From Novosphingobium sp. PhB57 (GTDB lineage: Bacteria; Pseudomonadota; Alphaproteobacteria; Sphingomonadales; Sphingomonadaceae), in NCBI RefSeq assembly GCF_004342985.1, contig NZ_SMBO01000001.1, positions 434,001 to 498,000 on the forward strand: a stretch of 64,000 bases of DNA. Direction: 5' to 3'. The notes beneath the pieces were generated by a model. It had not been told where the DNA came from. It saw nothing but the letters and a program-made list of their open reading frames with translations, and did no database searches. Made by a program: the position numbers and the translations under genes. Position 1 is the first letter of the stretch; each line of letters begins with the position of its first letter. This document shows positions 7,587 through 15,531 of this stretch, in pieces.

Positions 7587-8765
7587 ATGGAAACCCGCGC
7601 CGGTGATCCGGGAGCTTTCGCCCATTTCGACCTGTCGCGCGTCGACAGCCCCAGTTTCGTGGTCGATGCGGCCCGGCTGCGCAGCAACCTGCGCGTGCTG
7701 GCCGATGTCGGCGAACGATCGGGCGCCAAGGTCCTGTCCGCGCTCAAGGCCTTCTCGATGTGGTCGACGTCGCAGATCGTCGGCGAATATCTCGACGGCG
7801 TCTGCACCTCGGGCCTGTGGGAAGCCCGCCTTGCCTCGGAATTCTACGATGGTGAGATCGCGACGTATTGCGCGGCCTACAAGGAACAGGATCTCGACGA
7901 GATCCTGCGCCTGTCGGACCATGTGATCTTCAATTCACCGATGCAGATCGAGCGCTTCTGGGCGCAGATTGAGGCGGCGCGCGCGCGCGGAGAGGACTTC
8001 GACATCGGTCTGCGCGTCAATCCGATGCATGCTGAAGGCGAAGTGCCGAAGTACGACCCCTGCGCACCGCATTCGCGCCTGGGCTTCCCGATCGACCAGC
8101 TCACCGAAGAGCATGTCGAGATGATCGACGGCATCCACATGCACACTTTGTGCGAACAGGACTTCGAGCCGCTGCGGCGGACCTGGGACAAGGCTTTCGA
8201 TTACCTTGAACCGTTCTTCGGCCAGTTCAAGTGGATCAACCTGGGCGGGGGCCACCACATCACCCGCGCCGACTATCAGCGCGACGAGCTGGTGGAATTC
8301 CTGATCGACCTTCAGGAGGATACCGGCGCCGAAGTCTATATCGAGCCGGGTGAGGCCGTCGCGCTCGATGCGGGCATCCTGGTGGGGTCCGTGCTCGACG
8401 TGGCGCATAACGGCATGCCCGTGGCGATCGTCGACATTTCCGCCACCTGCCACATGCCGGACGTGATCGAAGCGCCCTATCGGCCCGCGATGCTGGGGGA
8501 AAAGGAAGAGGGCGAAGGCGAGCCGGTGCGGCTTGGCGGGCCTTCGTGCCTGGCCGGCGACGTGATCGGCGATTACGTCCTGCCCGTCGCGGCCGAGCCA
8601 GGAGCACGTTTCGCGTTCCTCGATCAGGCCCACTACTCGATGGTGAAGACCACGACCTTCAACGGCGTTCCGCTTCCCTCGATCTGGCTCTGGGATTCCG
8701 AGACCGACTCGCTCGAATGCATCCGCCGCTTCGGTTACGAGGATTTCCGCGACCGTCTCAGCTAA
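7587..8765 (+). CDS. nspC: Carboxynorspermidine decarboxylase
   Basis: A 392-residue fold-type III (alanine-racemase-like) PLP decarboxylase that removes the carboxyl group from carboxynorspermidine or carboxyspermidine, giving norspermidine or spermidine. The PLP lysine is K54 in LSALKAFSMW, NLGGGHHITR is the Gly-rich phosphate-binding region, and YIEPGEAVALDAG and DISATCHMPDVIEAPYRP are family signatures. The ATG at 7587 is preceded by AAAAGGA. It completes the two-step aminopropyl-transfer route begun by the dehydrogenase at 5504. A GC-rich hairpin follows 20 bp after the stop. Confidence 0.95.
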   Translation: METRAGDPGAFAHFDLSRVDSPSFVVDAARLRSNLRVLADVGERSGAKVLSALKAFSMWSTSQIVGEYLDGVCTSGLWEARLASEFYDGEIATYCAAYKEQDLDEILRLSDHVIFNSPMQIERFWAQIEAARARGEDFDIGLRVNPMHAEGEVPKYDPCAPHSRLGFPIDQLTEEHVEMIDGIHMHTLCEQDFEPLRRTWDKAFDYLEPFFGQFKWINLGGGHHITRADYQRDELVEFLIDLQEDTGAEVYIEPGEAVALDAGILVGSVLDVAHNGMPVAIVDISATCHMPDVIEAPYRPAMLGEKEEGEGEPVRLGGPSCLAGDVIGDYVLPVAAEPGARFAFLDQAHYSMVKTTTFNGVPLPSIWLWDSETDSLECIRRFGYEDFRDRLS

Positions 8766-8784
8766 GGGAAGCCCCTGAAATCAA

Positions 8785-8810
8785 CGCGGGACGGCTCGAT
8801 CCGTCCCGCG
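8785..8810 (+). terminator. GC-rich hairpin after the nspC-like gene
   Basis: A perfect 10-bp stem (CGCGGGACGG / CCGTCCCGCG) with a 6-base loop starts 20 bp after the decarboxylase stop. No clear T-tract follows (ATTCCCCC), so it may be a weak or Rho-assisted terminator or an mRNA-stabilising hairpin. Confidence 0.5.
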
Positions 8811-8981
8811 ATTCCCCCACTCGGTCCCCTCCTGGTCGACTCGAAAGAACTCGGCCGACCTCTCCTGCATTGTAGCTGTGAAACCGGCATATCCAGGTGT
8901 CCCTTTCATGACGGATGACCGGTTAGGGTTGCGCGAGCTAACGCTCTGTAAAGTCGCAGAAAAACCAAGTGGAGAGGCGGC

Positions 8982-9122
8982 ATGATTTCACGCCCGATTT
9001 CCGATTATGACGTTTCTGTGAAACGGACCTTTTTTCACTTGCGATTCAGCTTGAGAGCCCTATATCCCGCCCCTCGCTGCCCCATGGGGACTTCCAAACC
9101 GCAAGGCAGCTCTTGTCATTAA
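8982..9122 (+). other. Possible leader ORF (46 aa) upstream of ornithine decarboxylase
   Basis: Within the 382-bp gap before the ornithine decarboxylase gene, an ATG at 8982 follows GGAGAGG and opens a 46-codon frame ending TAA at 9120-9122, 25 bp before the decarboxylase start. The peptide begins MISRPISDYDV and shows no domain. It could be a leader peptide or chance. A promoter-like pair at 9039-9066 lies inside it; if that is the true promoter, this frame is not translated with the gene. Confidence 0.25.
9039..9066 (+). promoter_or_regulatory. Candidate promoter of ornithine decarboxylase gene
   Basis: TTGCGA (9039-9044) and TATATC (9061-9066) are separated by 16 bp and resemble sigma-70 type -35 and -10 elements about 80 bp upstream of the decarboxylase start. 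This is a by-eye match only. Confidence 0.35.
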
Positions 9123-9147
9123 CAATTCCGTTTGGGGGTCCCTTGAG

Positions 9148-10371
9148 TTGCTCGAATTTCTTGACGCACCGGCTGTAGCGCGCGCAATCGCGCCCGACGA
9201 ACCCGTTATTCTCAACCGCCCGCACGCTGCTGCGCGCGCGGCCCGTTTCTTCGCAACGAAGTTTCCGGGCAAGGCGCTCTATGCCGTGAAGGCGAACCCG
9301 TCGCCGGATCTTATCAAGATCCTCTGGGCGAACGGCATCACGCATTACGACGTCGCTTCCATCGGTGAAGTGCGCATGGTTCGCGGGGCACTGCCCGACG
9401 CGACCCTGTGCTTCATGCATCCGGTGAAGACGGCCAGCGCGATCCGCGAAGCCTACTTCGAACACGGCGTCCGCACCTTCAGCCTCGACACGATCGAGGA
9501 AGTCGAGAAGATCCTCGAAGCGACCACCGACGCGGAAGGCAACCGCGCGACGGACCTGCGCCTCTGCGTGCGTCTGCGCGTCTCTTCCGAATATTCGGAA
9601 CTGAGCCTCGCCTCGAAGTTCGGTGTCGATCTTGCCGATGCCGGAGAGCTGCTCCAGGCCACCCGTCAGGTTGCTGACTGGCTGGGCGTATGCTTCCACG
9701 TCGGTTCGCAGGCGATGACGCCTTTCGCCTACGTCCAGGCTCTCGAGCGCGCACGCGCCGCGATTGCCGACGCCGGTGTCGTCATCGACATGATCGACGT
9801 TGGTGGAGGTTTCCCCTCGGTCTATCCGGGCATGGAGCCGCCGCCGCTGGAAGACTATTTCCAGGTCATCCACCGTCACTTCGAAGCCCTGCCGATCGCC
9901 TACAACGCCGAACTGTGGTGCGAGCCCGGTCGTGCGCTCTCGGCCGAGTACAGTTCGATGATCGTCAAGGTCGAGAAGCGCCGCGGCGATGAGCTTTACA
10001 TCAACGAGGGTGCCTATGGCGCGCTCTACGATGCCGCCCACGTCGCCTGGCGCTTCCCGGTGAAGTGCATCTCGCGCGAGGCCGCCGTCGGTGGCGAGCG
10101 TTCGGACGATCTCGAAGGCTTCTCGTTCTACGGCCCGACCTGCGACGACGCGGACTTCATGGAAGGCCCGTTCATGCTCCCCGCCGACATCAAGGCGGGC
10201 GACTGGATCGAAGTGGGCATGCTCGGCGCTTACGGCGCGGCCATGCGCACGGCCTTCAACGGCTTCGGCACGGGCGAAGTGCTGAACGTCGCCGACGAGC
10301 CGATGGCGAGCCTCTACACGGGCGAGCGCAAGGATCCGCGCGTCTCCGACAATGTGGTGTCGCTGCGCTGA
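9148..10371 (+). CDS. Ornithine decarboxylase (type III PLP fold)
   Basis: A 407-residue PLP enzyme of the eukaryotic-like ornithine/diaminopimelate decarboxylase fold, producing putrescine from ornithine (some members also use lysine). The PLP lysine is K48 in ALYAVKANPSPD, the Gly-rich loop is DVGGGFPSVYPG, the basic-end site is WCEPGRAL, and the catalytic Cys is C332 in FYGPTCDDADF. The start is a TTG at 9148 with GGGGG about 9 bases upstream; no better ATG exists in frame before the conserved region. It supplies the diamine for the upstream carboxyspermidine pathway genes. A strong bidirectional terminator follows. Confidence 0.93.
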   Translation: MLEFLDAPAVARAIAPDEPVILNRPHAAARAARFFATKFPGKALYAVKANPSPDLIKILWANGITHYDVASIGEVRMVRGALPDATLCFMHPVKTASAIREAYFEHGVRTFSLDTIEEVEKILEATTDAEGNRATDLRLCVRLRVSSEYSELSLASKFGVDLADAGELLQATRQVADWLGVCFHVGSQAMTPFAYVQALERARAAIADAGVVIDMIDVGGGFPSVYPGMEPPPLEDYFQVIHRHFEALPIAYNAELWCEPGRALSAEYSSMIVKVEKRRGDELYINEGAYGALYDAAHVAWRFPVKCISREAAVGGERSDDLEGFSFYGPTCDDADFMEGPFMLPADIKAGDWIEVGMLGAYGAAMRTAFNGFGTGEVLNVADEPMASLYTGERKDPRVSDNVVSLR

Positions 10372-10391
10372 TCTGAGGCATCCGATTACAG

Positions 10392-10426
10392 AAAAGCCCG
10401 CCGGGAGCAATTCCGGCGGGCTTTTT
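10392..10426. terminator. Bidirectional intrinsic terminator
   Basis: AAAAGCCCGCCGG pairs with CCGGCGGGCTTTTT around an 8-base loop. T-runs are present on the 3' side in both directions, which suits the convergent ornithine decarboxylase and OYE reductase genes. Confidence 0.9.
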
Positions 10427-10475
10427 CGTGGTTGCTGCCGCCGTCCCGGATCGCGTCCGGGACGGCGGCGCTGCC

Positions 10476-11576
10476 TCAGGCCTGGACGAACAGGTCCTTG
10501 TAGGCGCGTGGCTGGCTGCGCAGGAACTGCGGGGCCGCCTTGACCTTGGCGCCCAGGGCCGCAGCCGCATGCCAGGGCCAGCGCGGATCGTAGAGCACGG
10601 TGCGGGCCAGCGCGATCATGTCGGCCTCGCCCGTCGCGATGATGGCTTCGGCCTGCTCGGGCTCGGTGATGAGGCCAACGGCGATCACTGGCATCGACAC
10701 CGCGTCCTTGACCTTGCGGGCAAGCGGAACCTGATAGTTCGGGCCGACCGGGATCGTCTGCGCAGCGTCCAGTCCGCCGCTGGAAACGTGGTAGGCGGCG
10801 CAGCCGCGCGCTTCCAGCGCCTTGGCGAATGCGATGGACTGTTCCACGTCCCATCCACCCTCGACCCAGTCGGTACCGGAAACGCGCATCGTCACGGGCT
10901 TGTCGGCCGGGAAAGCGGCGCGAACGGCATCGTAGACTTCGAGGGGGAAGCGCATGCGGTTTTCCAGGCTGCCGCCATATTCGTCCTCGCGCTTGTTGGA
11001 GAGCGGCGAGAGGAACTGGTGAAGCAGATAGCCGTGAGCGCCGTGGATCTGCACGGCATCGATGCCGAGGCGGGCAGCGCGGCGGGCGGCGTCGGCGAAG
11101 GCGTCACGAATGCGGGCAAGTCCTTCGCGGTCGAGCGCTTCGGGCGGGTTCTCGTCGGGCAGGAACGGCAGGTTCGATGCCGAGACGGTCTGCCAGCCGT
11201 TCTCGTGATCGGGCGCGATCTGCGCGCCGCCGTCCCAGGGCTTGGCCGTGCTGGCCTTGCGTCCGGCATGGGCAAGCTGGATGGCAACCGGCATGTCGGA
11301 CCAGCGGCGCACGCTTTCCAGCACCTGGCCCATCGCCTGTTCGGTGGCCTCGTCCCACAGCCCGACATCGGCGTAGGAAATGCGGCCCTCGGGGCTGACG
11401 GCGCTGGCCTCGATCGTCAGGATGCCCGCGCCGGACTGCGCCAGATTGCCGAGGTGAATGGTGTGCCAGTCCGTCATCCGGCCATTTTCGGCGGAATATT
11501 GGCACATCGGCGCGATGACGATGCGGTTGTCGAGAGTGAGGTTGCCGATGGTGATCGGCTCGAACAGCTTGGCCAT
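10476..11576 (-). CDS. Old yellow enzyme family NADH:flavin oxidoreductase (YqjM-like)
   Basis: A 366-residue FMN-dependent TIM-barrel ene-reductase. The start MAKLFEPITIGNLTLDNRIV, the redox-tuning Cys in APMCQYSAENG, the flavin/substrate motif HAGRKAS, the active-site segment QIHGAHGYLLHQFLSP and NKREDEYGGSLENR are typical of the YqjM/xenobiotic reductase class. These enzymes reduce activated C=C bonds of enones and similar electrophiles; the natural substrate is unknown. The ATG at 11576 is preceded by AGAAGGA at good spacing, which decides it over a GTG six codons earlier. It is separated from hemA by that gene's terminator. Confidence 0.93.
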   Translation of the reverse strand: MAKLFEPITIGNLTLDNRIVIAPMCQYSAENGRMTDWHTIHLGNLAQSGAGILTIEASAVSPEGRISYADVGLWDEATEQAMGQVLESVRRWSDMPVAIQLAHAGRKASTAKPWDGGAQIAPDHENGWQTVSASNLPFLPDENPPEALDREGLARIRDAFADAARRAARLGIDAVQIHGAHGYLLHQFLSPLSNKREDEYGGSLENRMRFPLEVYDAVRAAFPADKPVTMRVSGTDWVEGGWDVEQSIAFAKALEARGCAAYHVSSGGLDAAQTIPVGPNYQVPLARKVKDAVSMPVIAVGLITEPEQAEAIIATGEADMIALARTVLYDPRWPWHAAAALGAKVKAAPQFLRSQPRAYKDLFVQA

Positions 11577-11667
11577 GAAAGTCCTTCTGGTCACGTCGTC
11601 GCGGGGGGAAGGCGTCGGGAGAGACGCGCGGAGGCGACGGGAGGAACTTGGGGGCCGATGCGCAAAT

Positions 11668-11702
11668 GAAAAGGGCTCCGCCGTGCGAACGGGGAGCCCT
11701 TT
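11668..11702 (-). terminator. Intrinsic terminator of hemA
   Basis: AAAGGGCTCC (11670-11679) pairs with GGAGCCCTTT (11693-11702). Read on the minus strand, the stem is followed by TTTTCATTTG. It lies about 40 bp after the hemA stop. Confidence 0.75.
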
Positions 11703-11740
11703 GCAAAAGAAAATGTTGCGCCTGCGAAAGCGCGCGGCGG

Positions 11741-12955
11741 TCAGGCCGCCAGGCGCATTTCCAGCCGTTCCCAGATTTCGACGAGGGCTTCGGTGAGGCT
11801 CTGCATCATCGCCTCGGTATGCGCCGGGCCGGGCGTGAAGCGCAGGCGTTCGGTGCCGCGCGGCACGGTCGGGAAGTTGATCGGCTGCACATAGGCGCCA
11901 TATTCCGCGAGCAGGATGTCGCTGATCTTCTTGGCTTTCACCGGATCCCCGACCATCAGCGGCACGATATGCGTGGTCGAATCCATGACCGGCAGGCCCG
12001 CATCGCGGAACATCTGCTTCATCAGGGCGGCGGACCGCTGCTGCCCTTCGCGCTCGGCGCTGGAGCCCTTGAGGTGCTTCACCGAGGCGAGCACGCCCGC
12101 AACGAGCACCGGCGAAAGCGAGGTGGTGAAGATGAAGCCCGGTGCGTAGGAGCGGATGCAGTCGATGATCTTCTGGTTGGTGGCGATATAGCCGCCCATC
12201 ACGCCGAACGCCTTGCCCAGCGTGCCTTCGATGATGTCGATGCGGTGGGCCGCTTCGTCACGATCGGTGATCCCGCCGCCCCGCGGGCCGTACATGCCGA
12301 CCGCGTGGACTTCGTCGATATAAGTGAGGGCGTTGTACTTCTCGGCCAGGTCGCAGATCGCGTGGATCGGGGCGACATCTCCATCCATCGAATAGACCGA
12401 CTCGAAAGCGACCAGCTTCGGCAGCGCGGGGTCGGTGGCGGCCAGCAATTCCTCGAGATGTTCGAGGTCGTTGTGGCGGAACACCTTCTTTTCGCAGCCC
12501 GAATTGCGAATGCCGGCGATCATCGAGGCGTGGTTGAGTTCGTCCGAAAAGATCACGCAACCCGGCAGCAATTTCGCCAGGGTGGAGAGCGTCGCGTCGT
12601 TCGAGACATAGCCCGAAGTGAACAGCAGCGCGCCTTCCTTGCCGTGAAGGTCGGCCAGCTCACTTTCGAGTTCGATGTGATAGTGCGTGTTGCCGCCGAT
12701 ATTGCGGGTGCCGCCGGAACCGGCGCCCACGTCGTGCAGCGCCTCTTCCATGGCCTCGATCACCTTGGGGTGCTGGCCCATCGCGAGATAGTCGTTCGAG
12801 CACCAGACCGTGATCGGCTTCGGTCCATTGTGACCGGCGAAGCAGCGGGCATTCGGGTAGGCACCCTTGTTGCGCAGGATGTCGATGAAAACGCGATAGC
12901 GGCCTTCCGAATGGAGGCGCTCGATCGCTTGATCGAAGATGTTTTCGTAGTTCAC
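11741..12955 (-). CDS. hemA: 5-aminolevulinate synthase
   Basis: A 404-residue PLP enzyme of the alpha-oxoamine synthase family that condenses glycine with succinyl-CoA to give 5-aminolevulinate, the alphaproteobacterial (Shemin) entry to haem. Characteristic segments are [30 protein letters not shown], the PLP-contacting [15 protein letters not shown] and the Schiff-base lysine K248 in [13 protein letters not shown]. Length is normal. It follows the MBL-like gene by 49 bp on the same strand, so murI, the MBL-like gene and hemA may share a transcript. Confidence 0.97.
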   Translation of the reverse strand: MNYENIFDQAIERLHSEGRYRVFIDILRNKGAYPNARCFAGHNGPKPITVWCSNDYLAMGQHPKVIEAMEEALHDVGAGSGGTRNIGGNTHYHIELESELADLHGKEGALLFTSGYVSNDATLSTLAKLLPGCVIFSDELNHASMIAGIRNSGCEKKVFRHNDLEHLEELLAATDPALPKLVAFESVYSMDGDVAPIHAICDLAEKYNALTYIDEVHAVGMYGPRGGGITDRDEAAHRIDIIEGTLGKAFGVMGGYIATNQKIIDCIRSYAPGFIFTTSLSPVLVAGVLASVKHLKGSSAEREGQQRSAALMKQMFRDAGLPVMDSTTHIVPLMVGDPVKAKKISDILLAEYGAYVQPINFPTVPRGTERLRFTPGPAHTEAMMQSLTEALVEIWERLEMRLAA

Positions 12956-13004
12956 CTAGGCTCTATCCTGCGTTCGCCTTGAAGGGGCTGTTACCCAAGG
13001 GCTA

Positions 13005-13889
13005 TTACCCGTTGCTGCGGGCAAATACATGATCGATCGGGACATGGCCAGAAGCTTGTCCTGCGGACTGTGATCGATCTTTTGCAAATCCGCTTGCAAT
13101 CCCCGCCACGTCTCGCGGTTCGTGCCCGGAAACCACGATCATCGCCGGGGCGGCCCGCTTCAGGGCCTTGATGGTCATGAGCCAGGAGACGGTCAGGCGG
13201 CGCTCGTCGCCGTTTCGCATCGTCGCGAAAGTGCGGGCCGGCGGGCGGCCCTCCATCCAGTTGGCATCGATCTTGGCGACATCGCCGGTGAAGAGATATT
13301 CGCGGCCGTCCTCAAGCCGGATGTAGACCATCATCGCGCGGTCGGGCAGGCCCTTCAGCGGGATGGCGACCACGCCGGGGGCCACCGCGCGCGGCTCCCC
13401 GTCACCGAGATCGGGAAGCGGCACGGCATCGGGCGAGGCCAGCGCCGGATTGCCCCGGTGGAGCGGCCGATCCAGCAGCACCAGCTTCATCGTGGCGATT
13501 TCGGCCGCTTCGTCGACGCGCCTCTGGGCGGAGAAGTCGAAATCCTCCACGTCCCGCTTCCTGGCATCGACGGGCGTGGTGCCGGCATCGATCAGGATCG
13601 GGGCACGGCCCGGAACGACCAGCTCGAAAGCGCGCAGGGCCAGCCTCACCGGGCGCAGGCCGCTGCCGGCGGCGATGCGGTTGTAGAGTTCGGAATGGTA
13701 GCCCAGGACTTCCTGCCGCAAAGCGACAGGGGCAGGCCCGGGGATGCCCTCGGCCAGTTCGCGCAGGCGCGACATGGTGATCGGCAGCGGTTTGGCGCCG
13801 GGGGCGCTGGCGTCGAACTGGAACCAGTAGAGCGGCACGCCCAGCAGGAGCACCAGGATGAGCAGCAACAGGTTCAGTCGCGGCGTCAA
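13005..13889 (-). CDS. Membrane-anchored MBL-fold-like protein, catalytic motif degenerate
   Basis: A 294-residue protein with an N-terminal membrane anchor (LLLLILVLLLGVPLYWFQF). The C-terminal half recalls the metallo-beta-lactamase fold: ILIDAGTTP, VVAIPLKGLPDRAMMVYI and YLFTGDVAKIDANW match the beta-strand and metal-bridging Asp regions, and VVSGHEPRDV could hold the last His. The HxHxDH metal motif is not visible, and its place holds LLDRPLHRGNP, so it may be inactive or bind differently. The start overlaps the murI stop by four bases (ATGA-type coupling). The function is unknown. Confidence 0.65.
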   Translation of the reverse strand: MTPRLNLLLLILVLLLGVPLYWFQFDASAPGAKPLPITMSRLRELAEGIPGPAPVALRQEVLGYHSELYNRIAAGSGLRPVRLALRAFELVVPGRAPILIDAGTTPVDARKRDVEDFDFSAQRRVDEAAEIATMKLVLLDRPLHRGNPALASPDAVPLPDLGDGEPRAVAPGVVAIPLKGLPDRAMMVYIRLEDGREYLFTGDVAKIDANWMEGRPPARTFATMRNGDERRLTVSWLMTIKALKRAAPAMIVVSGHEPRDVAGIASGFAKDRSQSAGQASGHVPIDHVFARSNG

Positions 13890-14761
13890 AACCGTCCACC
13901 CTCCGGCAACCCGTAGCGAGCCAGCGCATCGCCATACGCTCCGGGAAATTCTCCCGATCCGGTGAATAACGCGCGGTCCGGTTGCTGGCGAGCGTATTCC
14001 TGGCCCTCGGTAAGCTGGGCGATGCGCCGGGCGATACCCGCGGCGCCGTGGATGAAGCGGACGCCGGGGCCGAAAGCCTGCGCGAGTTCCTCTTCGAGCA
14101 GAGGGAAATGAGTGCAGGCCAGCACCAGCGTGTCGATATCCTCGCCGCCGGGCATGGCGCGCAGAGCCTCTGCGGCCCGGACGATCGCGGAAAGGTCGAC
14201 CGGCTCGCCGCGCAGCTTGGCTTCGGCGGCTTCGACCAGGCCGGGGCCGCCATAGCGCAGCAGGCGCTTGCCCGGCGCAAATTCCTGCTCCAGCCTGTCG
14301 ACATAGGCCTGCCGGACGGTTGCCTGGGTGCCCAGGAGGCCGATGACGCCGGTTCGGGTCATCGCGGCGGCAGGCTTGATGGCCGGGACCGTGCCGACAA
14401 CCGGCACTTCCAGCACTTCGCGCACCATGCCGAGCGCGATCGTGGAGGCGGTATTGCAGGCGATGCAGACCAGACGCGGCGCAAAGCGCTCCGTCATGCG
14501 GCCGAGCAGCCCGGCAACGCGCGCGGTGACTTGCGCCTCGCTTTTGGTGCCATAGGGCAGGCCGGCCATGTCGGCGGCATAGATCACCGGCGCCTGCGGC
14601 AGGATCTTGCGCAATTCGCCCAGAACGGTGAGCCCGCCCACGCCCGAATCGAAAAGCAGGATCGGCGCGCCCGGTTCGACGGAAGTGGGATCGACGGAAG
14701 TGGGATCGACGGAAGCGGGGGCGACGGACGTCGCGGGCAGCGCATGGGGCATTGGGGACAT
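13886..14761 (-). CDS. murI: Glutamate racemase
   Basis: A 291-residue cofactor-independent racemase that makes D-glutamate for peptidoglycan. The two catalytic Cys motifs are visible: CIACNTAST and LACTHFPLL, with FDSGVGGLTVL and YAADMAGLPYG in the N-terminal half. The ATG at 14761 (MSPMPHALP) gives a family-like length; a longer frame upstream is Arg/Cys-rich and runs through the divergent promoter region. The first 28 residues are an unusual Pro/Ser/Val-rich tail encoded by a 15-bp tandem repeat. It is divergent from plsY. Confidence 0.94.
   Translation of the reverse strand: MSPMPHALPATSVAPASVDPTSVDPTSVEPGAPILLFDSGVGGLTVLGELRKILPQAPVIYAADMAGLPYGTKSEAQVTARVAGLLGRMTERFAPRLVCIACNTASTIALGMVREVLEVPVVGTVPAIKPAAAMTRTGVIGLLGTQATVRQAYVDRLEQEFAPGKRLLRYGGPGLVEAAEAKLRGEPVDLSAIVRAAEALRAMPGGEDIDTLVLACTHFPLLEEELAQAFGPGVRFIHGAAGIARRIAQLTEGQEYARQQPDRALFTGSGEFPGAYGDALARYGLPEGGRF
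14676..14735. repeat. 15-bp tandem repeat inside the murI N-terminal coding region
   Basis: Four consecutive 15-mers begin at 14676, 14691, 14706 and 14721. The first two are identical (TCGACGGAAGTGGGA on the plus strand), the third differs at two positions and the fourth is degenerate. They encode repeating five-residue units such as TSVDP in the N-terminal tail of glutamate racemase. Confidence 0.85.
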
Positions 14762-14943
14762 CGTTTTTCCTGGACCTTGTACCCTGTTAATCGCTCGGCA
14801 CGGGAAAGAGCAATGTTCAAAGCTGCAAGTCCGCTCGCGATTTGCGCGTAACCGGGTAAGACTGCGCCGAAATGGAGCCATCGAACAGCGGCGCGGCGAA
14901 TGCACCTCTGGCGGATTTTCACGCAGGCTCTTAAGAGGCGTTC

Positions 14944-15531
14944 ATGGATTGGATTCTCGCCCTTTTTATGGGTTATGCCCTCGGTTCGGTGCCCTTCGGC
15001 CTGTTGATTACGCGCATGGCCGGGGCCGGCGACTTGCGCTCGATCGGTTCGGGCAACATCGGGGCCACGAATGTCCTGCGCACGGGCCGCAAGGGGCTGG
15101 CGGCCGCCACCCTGCTGCTGGACCTGCTGAAGGGCCTGGCCGCGGTCCTGATCGCTGCTCATTTCCTGCCGGAATGGACCTGGCTGGCCGCGCTCGGCGC
15201 GTTTCTCGGCCACTGTTTCCCGGTCTGGCTGGGCTTCAAGGGCGGCAAGGGGGTCGCCACCACCGCCGGCATCGCCTTCGGGCTCGCCTGGCCGGTGGGG
15301 CTTGCCTATGCCGTGACCTGGATCGGGCTGCTGCTGACCTTGCGGATTTCCTCTGTTGCGGGAATGACGGCCGCCGTCGTCGCGCCGATTGTGGCCCTGT
15401 TGCTGGGTCATGGTGAGGCGGCCGGCGTGCTCGCCGTGATCGCCGCTATCGTGGTGTTCCAGCACCGCGAGAACCTCGCCCGCCTGCGCGCCGGAACGGA
15501 ACCCAGGATCGGGAGCGGCAAGAAGCCGTGA
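14944..15531 (+). CDS. plsY: Glycerol-3-phosphate acyltransferase PlsY
   Basis: A 195-residue inner-membrane enzyme that uses acyl-phosphate to acylate glycerol-3-phosphate at the 1-position, the first step of phospholipid synthesis. The conserved motifs are all present: GSVPFGLLI, RSIGSGNIGATNVLRTGRK and GFKGGKGVATTAG, within about five to six membrane helices. The ATG at 14944 is preceded by AAGAGG. The stop overlaps the dprA start (GTGA), so the two are translationally coupled. Confidence 0.96.
   Translation: MDWILALFMGYALGSVPFGLLITRMAGAGDLRSIGSGNIGATNVLRTGRKGLAAATLLLDLLKGLAAVLIAAHFLPEWTWLAALGAFLGHCFPVWLGFKGGKGVATTAGIAFGLAWPVGLAYAVTWIGLLLTLRISSVAGMTAAVVAPIVALLLGHGEAAGVLAVIAAIVVFQHRENLARLRAGTEPRIGSGKKP

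Noticed and set aside
9046..10854. A 602-codon open frame on the minus strand across the ornithine decarboxylase gene
   Set aside because: It is antisense to a clear PLP decarboxylase with conserved motifs. Its product is Arg/His/Asp/Val-rich without domains, as expected for a frame kept open by high GC.
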